Shown here piece after piece: positions 8,329-21,068 of a DNA stretch of 64,000 bases (positions are counted from its first letter, which is position 1; each line of letters starts with the position of its first letter). The notes beneath the pieces were generated by a model, which saw only the letters and a program-made list of their open reading frames with translations, was not told the DNA's origin and did not search any database. Origin of the DNA: Plesiocystis pacifica SIR-1 (GTDB lineage Bacteria > Myxococcota_A > Polyangia > Nannocystales > Nannocystaceae); NCBI RefSeq assembly GCF_000170895.1, contig NZ_ABCS01000012.1, forward strand, positions 62,001 to 126,000. The letters are read 5' to 3'. Both the position numbers and the translations under genes were made by a program.

Positions 8329-9502
8329 GAATTTGTCCCATCTTGAGGGCGCAGCCCTTGGCCGCGCGGGATTCGAGGCGTCGCAGGACGTCGACGCGGG
8401 TGCCCTCGCGGCCGCAGGCGCAGCGGCCCCGACGGACCACGCCCACGTCCTCGGTGACGATGAAGCAGGGGTAGGCCGAGCACGAGGCGTCGAGGTAGCT
8501 GAGCATGCCCTCCTCGCCCTCGGGCACGGGCTGGAGGGTCTCGGGGTCGCGGGCGGCGACGTGGACCCACGGCGGCACGTGCTTTTCGTGGGCCTCGCAC
8601 TCGAACAATACGGTGTTGAGCTCGACTTGGTTGAACACGTCGCGGACCTGGCCCTCGCCGCGCAGGCCGAACTGGCGCGCGACCACGGCCCGGAACTCCT
8701 GCTTGGGGATGGCCCGGCCGCCGAAGCGCTTCCACCCGCCGGCGGTCAGGATCGTCGCCCCCTCGCCGGCTTGCAGCTCCACCCCGCGGCGCTGCATGTG
8801 CTCGCACAGGTCGAGGACGTGGAAGGGCGGGCCGACGACGATGAGGTGCTCGTAGTCGTCGAGCAGGCTCTGGGCGAGGCCGATGATCTCGTCGAGGGCG
8901 GCTTCGTCGCGAGGCACCCGCGACTCGGACCGGTACAGGGCCTCGATCAGGCTCATCACGTACTGGAACCACACGTCCTCGACGTGCTCGCGCCCGGGCC
9001 CGAGGTTGATGACCGCGACCTCGTCCTCGTCCCAGTCGGCGAGCAGGCCCACGCTGCCGTGGACCGAGCCGACCATGCGCTCGAGGCTGGCGCGGTCCCG
9101 GGGCACGCGGCTGGGTTGGCCCGAGGTCCCCGAGCTCCGGTACCAGCGCTCGACCTCGTGGGCCTCGACGCTGCGCAGATCGGCGAACTTGAACACGCGG
9201 GTGGATACGAGGGGGATGTCGGCGAGGGCGACGGCCCCGGGCTCGGCGGCGCCGCTGCGCGCGTAGTAGTCGCGGTAGCTGGGGCAGCGCTCGAGGTGCT
9301 CGCGCAGGGCCTGGCGGATCAGCGCGTCCGAGAGCTCGCGCTGGCGCTCGAGGGGCAGCGCGTACCAGGGGTCCTCGGCGAAGATCAGCTCGTCGATGGC
9401 CGTGCGCGCGTCGATGATGCGCACGCTCGGGCTCTGGGCCTCGGCCTCGTTGGGGGGCTGGTCCGCGCCAGCGGGCTGGGGAATGGAGGTCGCGCGGCTC
9501 AT
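8315..9502 (-). CDS. luxE: LuxE-type long-chain-fatty-acid acyl-protein synthetase
   Basis: Predicted 395-residue acyl-protein synthetase, the ATP-dependent enzyme that activates free fatty acid as acyl-AMP and passes it through a cysteine to LuxC. It shares long stretches with Vibrio LuxE: WYRSSGTSGQPSRVPRDRAS, FQYVMSLIEALYRSES, GGWKRFGGRAIP, RDVFNQVELNTVLFE, KHVPPWVHVAARDPETL and EGMLSYLDASCSAYP. The C-terminal Cys384 in RAAKGCALKMG is in the place of the acylated cysteine of LuxE. A GRCACGREG segment before it recalls the zinc-ribbon-like turn of many acyl-protein synthetases. ATG overlaps the luxC stop as ATGA. Usual family length is about 375, so this is slightly longer at the N-terminus. 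Confidence 0.95.
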   Translation of the reverse strand: MSRATSIPQPAGADQPPNEAEAQSPSVRIIDARTAIDELIFAEDPWYALPLERQRELSDALIRQALREHLERCPSYRDYYARSGAAEPGAVALADIPLVSTRVFKFADLRSVEAHEVERWYRSSGTSGQPSRVPRDRASLERMVGSVHGSVGLLADWDEDEVAVINLGPGREHVEDVWFQYVMSLIEALYRSESRVPRDEAALDEIIGLAQSLLDDYEHLIVVGPPFHVLDLCEHMQRRGVELQAGEGATILTAGGWKRFGGRAIPKQEFRAVVARQFGLRGEGQVRDVFNQVELNTVLFECEAHEKHVPPWVHVAARDPETLQPVPEGEEGMLSYLDASCSAYPCFIVTEDVGVVRRGRCACGREGTRVDVLRRLESRAAKGCALKMGQIHANG

Positions 9503-10950
9503 GGGATGAACTCCACGAAGCGGTCCTGCTCGAGGAACTTGGTCTGCTCGATCTTCACGGTCATGACCTTGGTGACGTAGGCCGAGGGCAGCTCCGTCGA
9601 GGCGAAGCGAACCATGCGCTGGAGGGGGAACATCCCGTCGTGGGCGCCCCCGGGGCGGAACACGTTGCTCATCCCCGACTCGACCACCCGGGACACGCCG
9701 GCGCGGCAGACCGCGTCGCGGATCGGCCGGAGCTTGGCCCAGGGAAACAGCGCCACGGTCTGGGTGTCGCCGGTGACCTGCGCGCCGGGGTCGAGGTCCG
9801 CGGGCCAGTCGTGCAGGTAGACCGTGCGGCTCAGGGGGTGCTGGGCGGCGAAGCTCGGCGGGCAGTGGATGATCGCCCAGCTGCCGTCCTTGGCCTCCCA
9901 GCACGAAAAGCCCAGGAAGCGGGCCTCGGCCAGGGTCAGCGCCCGCGCGCCCCGGTCGTCGAAGCCCTGGGCGCTCGGCGGGAGGATCTCGGTGTAGTTG
10001 TCGAGGGCCTCGCTCAAGGCGGGGACCAGCTGCGCGGGGGAGGGCCGCACGAAGGCCTGCTGCGACGAAAAACAAGCCCGCTGGTCGCGGAAGCACACGT
10101 CGTGGGCCAGGCCGCGGGCGGCGTCTTCGGGGCGCTCGCCCGCGTCGACGAAGGCCAGGCTGCGCTTGGGCCCAAAGCGCACGACCTCGGCGTCGGGGCG
10201 GGCGGCTTTGCGGGCCCAGTCGACGGCCGACTGCCCGCCCCAGGCACAGATCACGTCGCTGGCCGCAACGATGCGCTCGCCGGCCTCGCCGGGCGCTCCG
10301 GCGGGCCAGTAGACCACCGACAGCGCCCGGGTCACCGGGTGGTCGGCGTCCACGTCCGCGAAGCTCTGGGCCAGGGCCACGGGCGTGAAGGGGTCCTCGG
10401 ACGAGCTCTTGGCGATGACCTGGTTTTTGGTCACGAGCGCCCGGACCACCGAGACCACCGCCGAAAAGGGCACGTTGCCCGGCATGATGTGCAGCGAGCG
10501 GCCCTTGGGGTAGGCGCGGACCTGGGCCTCCTCCCGGGGGATCCACTCGTCGAGGATGAAGCGGTGGCCGAGCTCGGACGCGATGATGTCGTAGAGGCCC
10601 GCGTAGCCCGAGAGGATCATCGCGATCCAGTTGGCCTCGAGCTTGGCCATCTCCGGGGAGTAGCCCAGCTGGTTGATCAGCTCGCGGATGTAGAGGCGCC
10701 GGCGCACGTACTCGCTGGACTTCCAGTTTTGCCCGGCGGCGTAGAGGAAGTTGACGATCTCCTGGGTGGGGAGCTCGGCGAGGCGGTCCCGGGGGCCGTC
10801 GGCGAGGATCGTGTCCACGTCGCTCATGGCGAGCAGGGGCACGCGCAGCTCGTGGCCGGTCACCGTGGTGCTGGTGTGATGGCCCGCGGGCGCGGAACGG
10901 ACGACTGTCCCGCAGACCACGCTGGGCAGGGTCTTGGTCTTGGTAGCCAT
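9499..10950 (-). CDS. luxC: LuxC-type acyl-protein/acyl-CoA reductase
   Basis: Predicted 483-residue NADPH-dependent fatty-acid reductase (Vibrio LuxC is about 477). It reduces the acyl group handed over by LuxE to a long-chain aldehyde. Matches to LuxC run the whole length: RELINQLGYSPEMAKLEANW, LDEWIP, PKGRSLHIMPGNVPFS, ADVDADHPVTRALSVVYW, FGPKRSLAFVD, the acyl-accepting Cys293 in DVCFRDQRACFSSQQ, FRPGGAHDGMFPLQRMV and the C-terminal KIEQTKFLEQDRFVEFIP. It is the first gene of the operon. The start is uncertain between ATG 10950, which gives the family length, and ATG 11004, which adds 18 residues; neither has a clear ribosome site. It diverges from glmS. Confidence 0.95.
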   Translation of the reverse strand: MATKTKTLPSVVCGTVVRSAPAGHHTSTTVTGHELRVPLLAMSDVDTILADGPRDRLAELPTQEIVNFLYAAGQNWKSSEYVRRRLYIRELINQLGYSPEMAKLEANWIAMILSGYAGLYDIIASELGHRFILDEWIPREEAQVRAYPKGRSLHIMPGNVPFSAVVSVVRALVTKNQVIAKSSSEDPFTPVALAQSFADVDADHPVTRALSVVYWPAGAPGEAGERIVAASDVICAWGGQSAVDWARKAARPDAEVVRFGPKRSLAFVDAGERPEDAARGLAHDVCFRDQRACFSSQQAFVRPSPAQLVPALSEALDNYTEILPPSAQGFDDRGARALTLAEARFLGFSCWEAKDGSWAIIHCPPSFAAQHPLSRTVYLHDWPADLDPGAQVTGDTQTVALFPWAKLRPIRDAVCRAGVSRVVESGMSNVFRPGGAHDGMFPLQRMVRFASTELPSAYVTKVMTVKIEQTKFLEQDRFVEFIP

Positions 10951-11572
10951 GCTTTGCAGTGTGACTGTAGCGATGTCTGCGTTCGATCGAGACCACGCAT
11001 TCATGGGGCTCGCGGTCTCGACGAGGCGGTGGACATCTTACGGGCGTCGCTTTGCGCGGCAAGTTGATTCGCGCGATTAAATCGTCCGTTTTTTGTGGTG
11101 ATGACGGGGCACGCAGTGCTTTGGCCCATCACGTGTTTGGTAATTTAATGGGGGTACTTCGAAGGTCCGATCCGTGTTTGACACGCGGGTTCCCTGCTCG
11201 GCGGCGAGGGGGCGCGGCAGCTGTCGGGCGAATTCGCGTGCTTGCGCGGAGGTCGCGTAGACTCCGCGTTCTCGGGACCAAGCCGGATGTAGGGGTGCTA
11301 GAGCGCGTTTCAGCCGGTCTGATGGCTAGGCCACCGCCCGCGCGGAGGGCCTGGGGCAGCCGCGGTTGGGCGATCGCCTCCCTCGGGGCGGGCGCGCAGG
11401 CCCGCGGCGGCACGGATTACACAATCAACAATCAACGGACAGCTGGCCGGTCTTGGATGGGGGATTCACCCGATCTCGAGATTGAGCCGATGTATTTGTG
11501 AGCGCCCGCGAATTGCCAAAATGTCCGATCGGAACACCTCGACATTAAATGAAGCTACATCAAGCTTCGAAC
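10951..11572. other. Divergent intergenic region between luxC and glmS
   Basis: About 620 bases without a convincing gene; it must hold the promoters of the lux-led operon and of glmS. It is clearly more AT-rich than its surroundings in patches (11065-11100, 11140-11150, 11415-11435, 11490-11570). A short palindrome CGATT-A-AATCG lies at 11075-11085, and a 7-base direct repeat CAATCAA x2 lies at about 11421-11434. Open frames of up to 149 codons exist on both strands but show Arg/Gly/Pro-rich composition without family features. No clear 20-base lux-box palindrome was seen. Confidence 0.6.
11035..11062 (-). promoter_or_regulatory. Candidate sigma70-type promoter for the lux-led operon
   Basis: On the minus strand TTGCCG (11062-11057) and TAAGAT (11040-11035) are separated by 16 bases, each matching four of six consensus positions. 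Transcription would begin near 11028, leaving about 24 bases before ATG 11004 or about 78 before ATG 10950 of luxC. Chance matches of this quality are common, so this is only a candidate. Confidence 0.3.
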
Positions 11573-13486
<1,914 letters not shown>

Positions 13487-13527
13487 CCAGTCCCAAAGGC
13501 GGGGGCTGTGCGACAATCCCCGCGCCC

Positions 13528-15504
<1,977 letters not shown>

Positions 15505-15657
15505 CGGGCTGCCGGGTTACCGGGCTACGGGTGTAAGCCGGGCCGTACTGGATCTCGTCGAGCTTCCCGCGATGCGCTTGGGGAGCGCGGCCCCGGGCGG
15601 TGTTCGAGCACAGGAGATGTCTGTACCGACATGTCTCTTGCGGCGCTCGCGAGGGCG

Positions 15658-16890
15658 TCAGCGAACCCGCAGCGGCAGCGCGTCGTAGCGGTGCCACAGC
15701 GGCATGCCCTGGAGCACCAGCTGCGACTCGGGCACGGCCAGCTCGATGTGCTCGAAGCGGCGCAGTAGCGCCCGCAGGGCGACCTTGGTCTCGAGCCGAG
15801 CCAGCGCCGCGCCGAGGCAAAAGTGCGGCCCGCCGCCGAAGCTGAGGTGGCGCCGCTTGGGCCGGTGGATGTCGAAGCGATCGGGGTCCTCGAACACGGC
15901 CGGATCGCGGTTGGCCGTGGCCAGGCAGGGCATGATCAGGGTGCCCCGGGGCAGCTCGGCGCCCGCGAACACCAGGTCTTGCTTGGGGAACACGGGCTTG
16001 GTGGTCTGGATCGGCCCGCGCACGCGCAGGACCTCCTCGACGGCGGCGTCGAGCAGCGGCCCGTCGAGGTCCGCACGAATCTCGGCGAGCTGCTCGGGGT
16101 GCTGCAGCAAGGTCAGCACCGCGTTGGCGATGAGGTGCACCGTGGTCTCGTAGCCCGCGACGATGATCGTGTAGGCCAGGGACAGCAGCTCCTCGTGGTT
16201 GAGCTTGTCGCCGGCCTCCTCGACGCGGATGAGCGCCGAGAGCAGGTCGTCCTCGGGCTCGCCCCGCTTGGCCTCGATCATCGCGTCGAGGATGCGCACG
16301 GTCCGGGGCATGTGCACGAACAGCATGGTCAGCATCGGGATGAGCTCGGTCATGCGCTGGAGCCCGCGCAGCCCCGCCTGGATCTTCGGCATGTCCTCGG
16401 CCGGCACGCCCATCATCTCGCGGATCACCGTGGTCGGGATGGGCAGGCTGTAGGCCTCGATGAAGTCGAAGGGCTGGTCGCGGGGGAAGTCGTCGAGGAG
16501 CTCGGCGCACAGGCCCTCGACGCGCTCGCCGAGGGTCGCGATGGCCTTGGGCGTGAACACCTTGGCGACCAGGGAGCGCAGCCGCCGGTGCTCCGGGTCG
16601 TCCTCGGTGACCATGTTGTTGTTGAGGATCCGGACCGTGCGCGGCATCGGCAGCGGGCTCTTGGTCCGGGCCCCGGTCTTGCGGCGGTCGCGGGTGAAGC
16701 GGTCGTCCTCGAGCAGCGCCTTGCAGTCCTCGTAGCCCGCGACGAGCACGGCGTTGATGACGGCGATCTTGGTTCTACACACCGGCGCGTGGGCGTGCAT
16801 CCAGCGAAAGTGGGCGGGAGCGTCGGCGAGGAAGGCCGGGGTTCCGGGCTTGGCCGAGAGCTTGGGGAGCTCGCGCAGCGGGGTGGGCAT
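15658..16890 (-). CDS. Cytochrome P450
   Basis: Predicted 410-residue soluble bacterial P450 monooxygenase. The heme-thiolate loop is SFGGGPHFCLGAALARLE with Cys358. The I-helix oxygen-binding motif is IIVAGYETTVHL, the K-helix ExxR is AVEEVLRVRGP, and DPAVFEDPDRFDIHRPKRRH is the usual meander region. There is no membrane anchor, so ferredoxin-type electron donors encoded elsewhere are expected. It is convergent with acs and followed by a kinase gene in the same orientation 60 bases away. The substrate is unknown; myxobacterial P450s often act on terpenoids, fatty acids or polyketides. A 153-base gap to acs holds only imperfect GC-rich repeats. Confidence 0.93.
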   Translation of the reverse strand: MPTPLRELPKLSAKPGTPAFLADAPAHFRWMHAHAPVCRTKIAVINAVLVAGYEDCKALLEDDRFTRDRRKTGARTKSPLPMPRTVRILNNNMVTEDDPEHRRLRSLVAKVFTPKAIATLGERVEGLCAELLDDFPRDQPFDFIEAYSLPIPTTVIREMMGVPAEDMPKIQAGLRGLQRMTELIPMLTMLFVHMPRTVRILDAMIEAKRGEPEDDLLSALIRVEEAGDKLNHEELLSLAYTIIVAGYETTVHLIANAVLTLLQHPEQLAEIRADLDGPLLDAAVEEVLRVRGPIQTTKPVFPKQDLVFAGAELPRGTLIMPCLATANRDPAVFEDPDRFDIHRPKRRHLSFGGGPHFCLGAALARLETKVALRALLRRFEHIELAVPESQLVLQGMPLWHRYDALPLRVR

Positions 16891-16950
16891 GTCCGCAGTC
16901 TAGGCCCCTCGGAGCGTCGACGCCCGCCGACTCGAGGTGCCCGCGCGCCT

Positions 16951-18123
16951 TTAGCTGGGGATGGCTTCGGCCATCTCTTGGGCCGAGCCAAAGCGCTGCT
17001 CGGGCGCCTTGCTCAGCGCCTGGAGCACGAAGCCGTCCCACGCCTCGCTCAGCTCCGGACGCAGCTGGCTCGGGGGCGTGGGCTCGTTCGTCGCCTGGGC
17101 CAGGCTCACCGCGATGGGCGTCTCTCCCGTGAACGGTGGCCGGCCGGTGAGCACGTGGTAGGCGAGGGCTCCGAGGGCATACAGGTCCGTGCGGGCGTCG
17201 ACCGCCTCGCCCTTGACTTGTTCCGGGGCCATGTACTCCGGCGTGCCCATGAGCATGCCGGTGGCGGTCATGCCCTCGAGGTTGGCGAGGCGGGCGAGGC
17301 CGAAGTCGATGATCTTGACGCGCTGATCGTTGGCCACGATGACGTTGCCGGGCTTGAGGTCGCGGTGGACGACGCCCTGCTCGTGGGCGGCGGCGAGGCC
17401 CTTGCACAGCTGGGCGAGGATCTTGCGGGCGCGGGCCAGGGGCAGGGGGCCGTAGCGGCCGATCAGCGCCGACAGGCTCTGGCCCTCGACGTACTCCATG
17501 GACAGGAACAGGTGGCCCTCGTCCTGGCCGACGTCGTGGATCTTGACCACGTTGACGTGGCTGATACGGCGGGCGGCGCTGGCCTCTCGGCGCAGGCGAT
17601 CCTCGGCGGCCGGGTCGAGCAGCGCCAGGCCGTGCATGATCTTGAGCGCGACCTGCTCGTGCAGCTGCTCGTCGTGGGCGAGGTAGACCGCGCCCATGCC
17701 CCCCTGGCCCAGGGCCTGCTCGATGCGAAAGCGCTTGGCGAGGGTCTGTCCCGGCTCGAGCACGAAGGCCTTGGCGCGCGGGGTGAACTTCGCGCTCATG
17801 GCTTCGCCGCCTCCGGCCGCCAGGGCCTTGGTCGCCGCGTTGCCGATCTCGAGCTGGCGGGTGGCGAGGCGGTTGAGCTTGGCGTTGAGCTCGAAGTCCA
17901 CGCTGCACACGATGGTCTCGAGGTGCTCGACGCGGGCGCGGAGCTCCTCGATGGTCTGCTGGTCTTCGGGGGTGCCTCCAGCGGCGCCCTTGCCGGGCGG
18001 GAGCGCGTGCTGCTTGCGCTGCTCGATCTCCGCCATGCGCTCTTTGTGGCGGATGCCGAGGAAGCGCCACAGGGAGATCGAGCCGAACACGATCGCCACG
18101 ATGAGCACGGGGAGTGTGGTCAT
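16951..18123 (-). CDS. Membrane Ser/Thr protein kinase with PspB-like N-terminus
   Basis: Predicted 390-residue kinase. Residues 4-23 form one membrane helix. A charged segment and a short heptad region follow (about 56-86, [19 protein letters not shown]), giving a head that resembles phage-shock protein PspB. The kinase domain starts near 132: Gly loop [19 protein letters not shown] (Lys161), [13 protein letters not shown] (Asp255), KIIDFGLAR and [13 protein letters not shown] are all intact, so it should be active. It ends right after the kinase fold with no extracellular sensor, so the kinase domain faces the cytoplasm and sensing would be through the membrane head or partners. It is transcribed divergently from the metallo-hydrolase gene at 18178. 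Confidence 0.92.
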   Translation of the reverse strand: MTTLPVLIVAIVFGSISLWRFLGIRHKERMAEIEQRKQHALPPGKGAAGGTPEDQQTIEELRARVEHLETIVCSVDFELNAKLNRLATRQLEIGNAATKALAAGGGEAMSAKFTPRAKAFVLEPGQTLAKRFRIEQALGQGGMGAVYLAHDEQLHEQVALKIMHGLALLDPAAEDRLRREASAARRISHVNVVKIHDVGQDEGHLFLSMEYVEGQSLSALIGRYGPLPLARARKILAQLCKGLAAAHEQGVVHRDLKPGNVIVANDQRVKIIDFGLARLANLEGMTATGMLMGTPEYMAPEQVKGEAVDARTDLYALGALAYHVLTGRPPFTGETPIAVSLAQATNEPTPPSQLRPELSEAWDGFVLQALSKAPEQRFGSAQEMAEAIPS

Positions 18124-18177
18124 GGCCCGGATGCTAACGCAGTCGGCGCGCGGGCCTGAGCGTGCTATGTCGGGGCC

Positions 18178-19041
18178 ATGCAGCTCGACTCCATCGAGGG
18201 GAACACGCAGCGCCTGGACGGGGGCTCGATGTTTGGCAATTGTCCGCGGGCGGTGTGGGAGCGCTGGGCGCCCGCCGACGAGCTCCACCGCATCGATCTG
18301 GCCTGCCGCTGCCTGCTGGTGCGCACCGAGGGCCGCACGATCTTGCTCGAGACCGGGATCGGGGCCTTCTTCGAGCCCAAGATGCGCGCGCGCTTCGGCG
18401 TGCAGCAAGAGCAGCACGTGCTGCTCGAGTCCCTCGCGGCCAAGGGCGTCGCACCTGGTGACGTCGACGTGATTGCGCTCTCGCACATGCACTTCGACCA
18501 CGCCGGGGGCCTGCTGCAGCCCTACGAGGCGGGGCGCGAGGGCGTGGCCCTGGCCTTCCCAAACGCGGCCTACGTCGTCGGCGCGCGGGCCTGGGAGCGG
18601 GCCCTCAACCCGCACCCGCGCGACCGGGCGAGCTTCATCCCGGGGCTGTGCGCGGCCATCGAGGCCACCGGCAAGCTCGAGCTCGTCGACGGCGAGCGCT
18701 CCGAGACCCTCGGCCCGAAGTTCAGCTTCTCCTACAGCGAGGGCCACACCCCCGGGCTGACCCTGACCCGCGTCGAGACCCCCCGCGGGCCGGTGACCTT
18801 CATGGGCGACCTCATCCCCGGGGCGCCCTGGGTGCACCTGCCCATCACCATGGGCTACGACCGCTACCCCGAGCTGCTCATCGACGAGAAGAAGGCCATG
18901 CTCGAGCGCGTGGTCGCCGAGGACGGCTGGGCCTTCTTCACCCACGACGCGCGGATCGCCGCGGCCAAGGTCCGGGTCAACGCCAAGGGCAAGTACGAGG
19001 CCTACGAGAGCCTCGAGACCTTGACCTGGGCGGACGCGTAG
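18178..19041 (+). CDS. Metallo-beta-lactamase-fold hydrolase
   Basis: Predicted 287-residue cytoplasmic MBL-fold protein. The zinc-binding motif is [16 protein letters not shown] (HxHxDH). Later ligands lie in [26 protein letters not shown] and [10 protein letters not shown]. The family includes lactonases, thioesterases and glyoxalase-like enzymes; GHTPG with GDL is common in the lactonase/RNase-Z-like broad group, so no substrate can be named. There is no signal peptide. It diverges from the kinase gene with 54 bases between starts, so the two may share a control region. Confidence 0.9.
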   Translation: MQLDSIEGNTQRLDGGSMFGNCPRAVWERWAPADELHRIDLACRCLLVRTEGRTILLETGIGAFFEPKMRARFGVQQEQHVLLESLAAKGVAPGDVDVIALSHMHFDHAGGLLQPYEAGREGVALAFPNAAYVVGARAWERALNPHPRDRASFIPGLCAAIEATGKLELVDGERSETLGPKFSFSYSEGHTPGLTLTRVETPRGPVTFMGDLIPGAPWVHLPITMGYDRYPELLIDEKKAMLERVVAEDGWAFFTHDARIAAAKVRVNAKGKYEAYESLETLTWADA

Positions 19042-19060
19042 CCGGGGGAGCCGGCTCGCG

Positions 19061-20899
19061 TCAGGGCAGGCCGCCCGTGGCGTTGCGCTCGACCCCGCGG
19101 CCGCCCTGGCCGTTGGGCAGCGGCGGCTGGCGCTGGATCACCGCGCGTTGACCAGGCTTGCCGCTCCCGGACGTGCCCCCGAGGGCGTCGCTGGAGCCCG
19201 AGCGCCCGCCCTGATCGCCGTGGCCGCCCTCGGCCGTGGCCTCGCCGCCAGGACCCGCGAGCCCCTGGAGGTTGTCCGGGTCGCCGCCGCGACCACCCCG
19301 GGCGATCGCCACGCCGCCGTCGACCTGGGGCGCCCGGCCGGCGTCGCCCTCGGCCCGCGCGTCGCCTCCCTTGGCGGCCGGGGTGCCCTGGACCCGCGCC
19401 ATCGCGTTGTTGACCGGGACGCACTGGATGAACTCGACGCTCCCGGCACGGCCGGCGTCGCCGCCCTCGGCCATGGATCCGAGCGGACCCCCGAAGGCGT
19501 CGGCGTCACCGCCCTCGTTCGCCCGACCCACGCCGACGATGGGCCTGGACAAGGCGACCGCGCCCGGGGCGTTGACGGCCACGGAGCACTGCCCCTTGCC
19601 GATGCCCTCGAACACGACCGAGCCGTTCGCGCCACCCTTGCCGCCGCGCGCCCGAGCCCAGCCCGTGTTCCCGGCGAGGGCGAAGGCCGAGCCACCGACC
19701 CCGCCCGCGCCCGCGGTGATGGTGCCGTCGACGGTGACCTGGTTGACGGCGCAGACGCGGACCTGGCCGGCGTGGGCGCCCCATCCGGCGTGGGCGATGG
19801 CCGAGGCGTTGTTCGAGCGCAGGTCGAGGGCCTCCCCGTCTCCGCCGTCGCCGCCCCACACCTGGGAGCCCGCCTTGAAGGTCACGTTTTGACCGACGAT
19901 CTTGACCCAGCCGCCGAGGCCTCCGTGCTGGCCGTGGACCGTGACGCCCGCGTTGGCCTGGATCCGCGTCAGCTTGTGGTCCAGGCCGTCCGTCCCGTCC
20001 ACGATGCTGTCGATGATGACGTCGCCCTCGAGGCTGACCAGGGTCACGTGGCTCGGCTGGGCGGCGTTGTTGGGCATGGTGATCAGGCCGGACACGACGA
20101 CGTCGCCGTCGGCGATGAGGGTCACGTCGCCCGCGGGGAAGATGGCGTTGGGCACGGTGATCGTCCCGGTCGCGCGCACCACCCCGCCCTGGAAATTGGC
20201 CGGCACGACCACGTTGCCGGGGACCGCTCCGGGGGCCTGGGGGACGCTGCAGTCGAGCTCGGCGGGTTCGGGGAGCGGCTCGCCCTCGGGCAGCAAGGGC
20301 AGCTCGCCGAAGCTCTCCGGGGAGGCTGGCAGCGGCGTTTCGCCCTCGCCCTCACTCTTGCCGTCGTTGCCAAACAGGCACAGCTGCGGGACGCCGAGGG
20401 CCGCGCCCAGGGGGCAGGGCTCGGTCTTGCCCTCGGCCACGCCCACGACCACGCTGAGCTGATCTTCGCCCTCGGGGCTCCGGGCCGTCAACGCCAGCTC
20501 GTGCTCCCCGGCCTCGACGAACACCGGCACGATCCCCGCGAAGGTCTGGAGGCCGTCCTCTCCCGGCGCGGGGGCCTGGGTCTGCAGCAGCACCTCGACC
20601 TCGCCGAGGCGCGCGACGACCTCGAGGGCCTCGGGCGCGACCACGGTGACGACTAGAGGCTGGCCGGGCTCGAGCCAGTCGGCGCTCAGCGAGAGGTCTT
20701 CGATGAGCGGGAGGGTCTCGCTCGGCGCTTCGCCGGGGCAGTCCTCGCTCGCGCGCAGGCTCGCGGGCTCCTCGTCGCACCCTCCCAGAGTTCCCGCGAG
20801 GACGAGGCTCGCGGCCAGGGTCGTCGCCAGGCGAAGGTGAGGGCGGTGATGGTTGTCGAAGGTGCTCACGGCCTGGCCATACGGAGCGCCGCCAGACAT
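19061..20899 (-). CDS. Glycine-rich repetitive lipoprotein (PGRS-like)
   Basis: Predicted 612-residue lipoprotein. A signal segment with lipobox LVLAGTLGGC is followed by a beta-rich, cadherin-like stretch (about 55-135), a Pro/Glu linker, and a region with repeating beta-strands (VTLIADGDVVVSG, VTLVSLEGDVIID, VTFKAGSQVWGGDGG) that suggests a right-handed beta-helix. The last 250 residues are dominated by GG-x-GG patterns (ARGGKGGANG, GGDARAEGDAGR, GGHGDQGGRSG). It is probably a surface or outer-membrane-anchored structural protein. ATG 20899 has GGTGA upstream; GTG 20869 is an alternative. Many myxobacterial genomes carry such glycine-rich proteins without known function. It is convergent with the MBL-fold gene, 20 bases apart. 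Confidence 0.8.
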   Translation of the reverse strand: MSGGAPYGQAVSTFDNHHRPHLRLATTLAASLVLAGTLGGCDEEPASLRASEDCPGEAPSETLPLIEDLSLSADWLEPGQPLVVTVVAPEALEVVARLGEVEVLLQTQAPAPGEDGLQTFAGIVPVFVEAGEHELALTARSPEGEDQLSVVVGVAEGKTEPCPLGAALGVPQLCLFGNDGKSEGEGETPLPASPESFGELPLLPEGEPLPEPAELDCSVPQAPGAVPGNVVVPANFQGGVVRATGTITVPNAIFPAGDVTLIADGDVVVSGLITMPNNAAQPSHVTLVSLEGDVIIDSIVDGTDGLDHKLTRIQANAGVTVHGQHGGLGGWVKIVGQNVTFKAGSQVWGGDGGDGEALDLRSNNASAIAHAGWGAHAGQVRVCAVNQVTVDGTITAGAGGVGGSAFALAGNTGWARARGGKGGANGSVVFEGIGKGQCSVAVNAPGAVALSRPIVGVGRANEGGDADAFGGPLGSMAEGGDAGRAGSVEFIQCVPVNNAMARVQGTPAAKGGDARAEGDAGRAPQVDGGVAIARGGRGGDPDNLQGLAGPGGEATAEGGHGDQGGRSGSSDALGGTSGSGKPGQRAVIQRQPPLPNGQGGRGVERNATGGLP

Positions 20900-21068
20900 G
20901 GATCACCATCGTCGAGCAATTTTTTAGGACCCGCCGTCACCACCGACGCTGCGACTAGTGGGTGATCTCGTCGTGCTCTGAATGGCTCGACTGGTCGAAG
21001 CTATTGCCGATGGCTCGCGCGCGCACGAACGGTGGCGTTCGTGCCACCATGAGCTCGATGGAGGACCG

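Noticed and set aside
11052-11501. Open frames on both strands between luxC and glmS
   Set aside because: Composition is typical of chance frames, with no ribosome site or family feature; the region is better explained as control DNA.
10951-11572. Search for a LuxR-type lux box and for a glmS ribozyme
   Set aside because: No 20-base dyad of the lux-box form and no ribozyme-like core were seen.
15505-15657. Imperfect GC-rich repeats between acs and the P450 gene as a possible terminator pair
   Set aside because: No stable stem with a T tract on either strand could be drawn.
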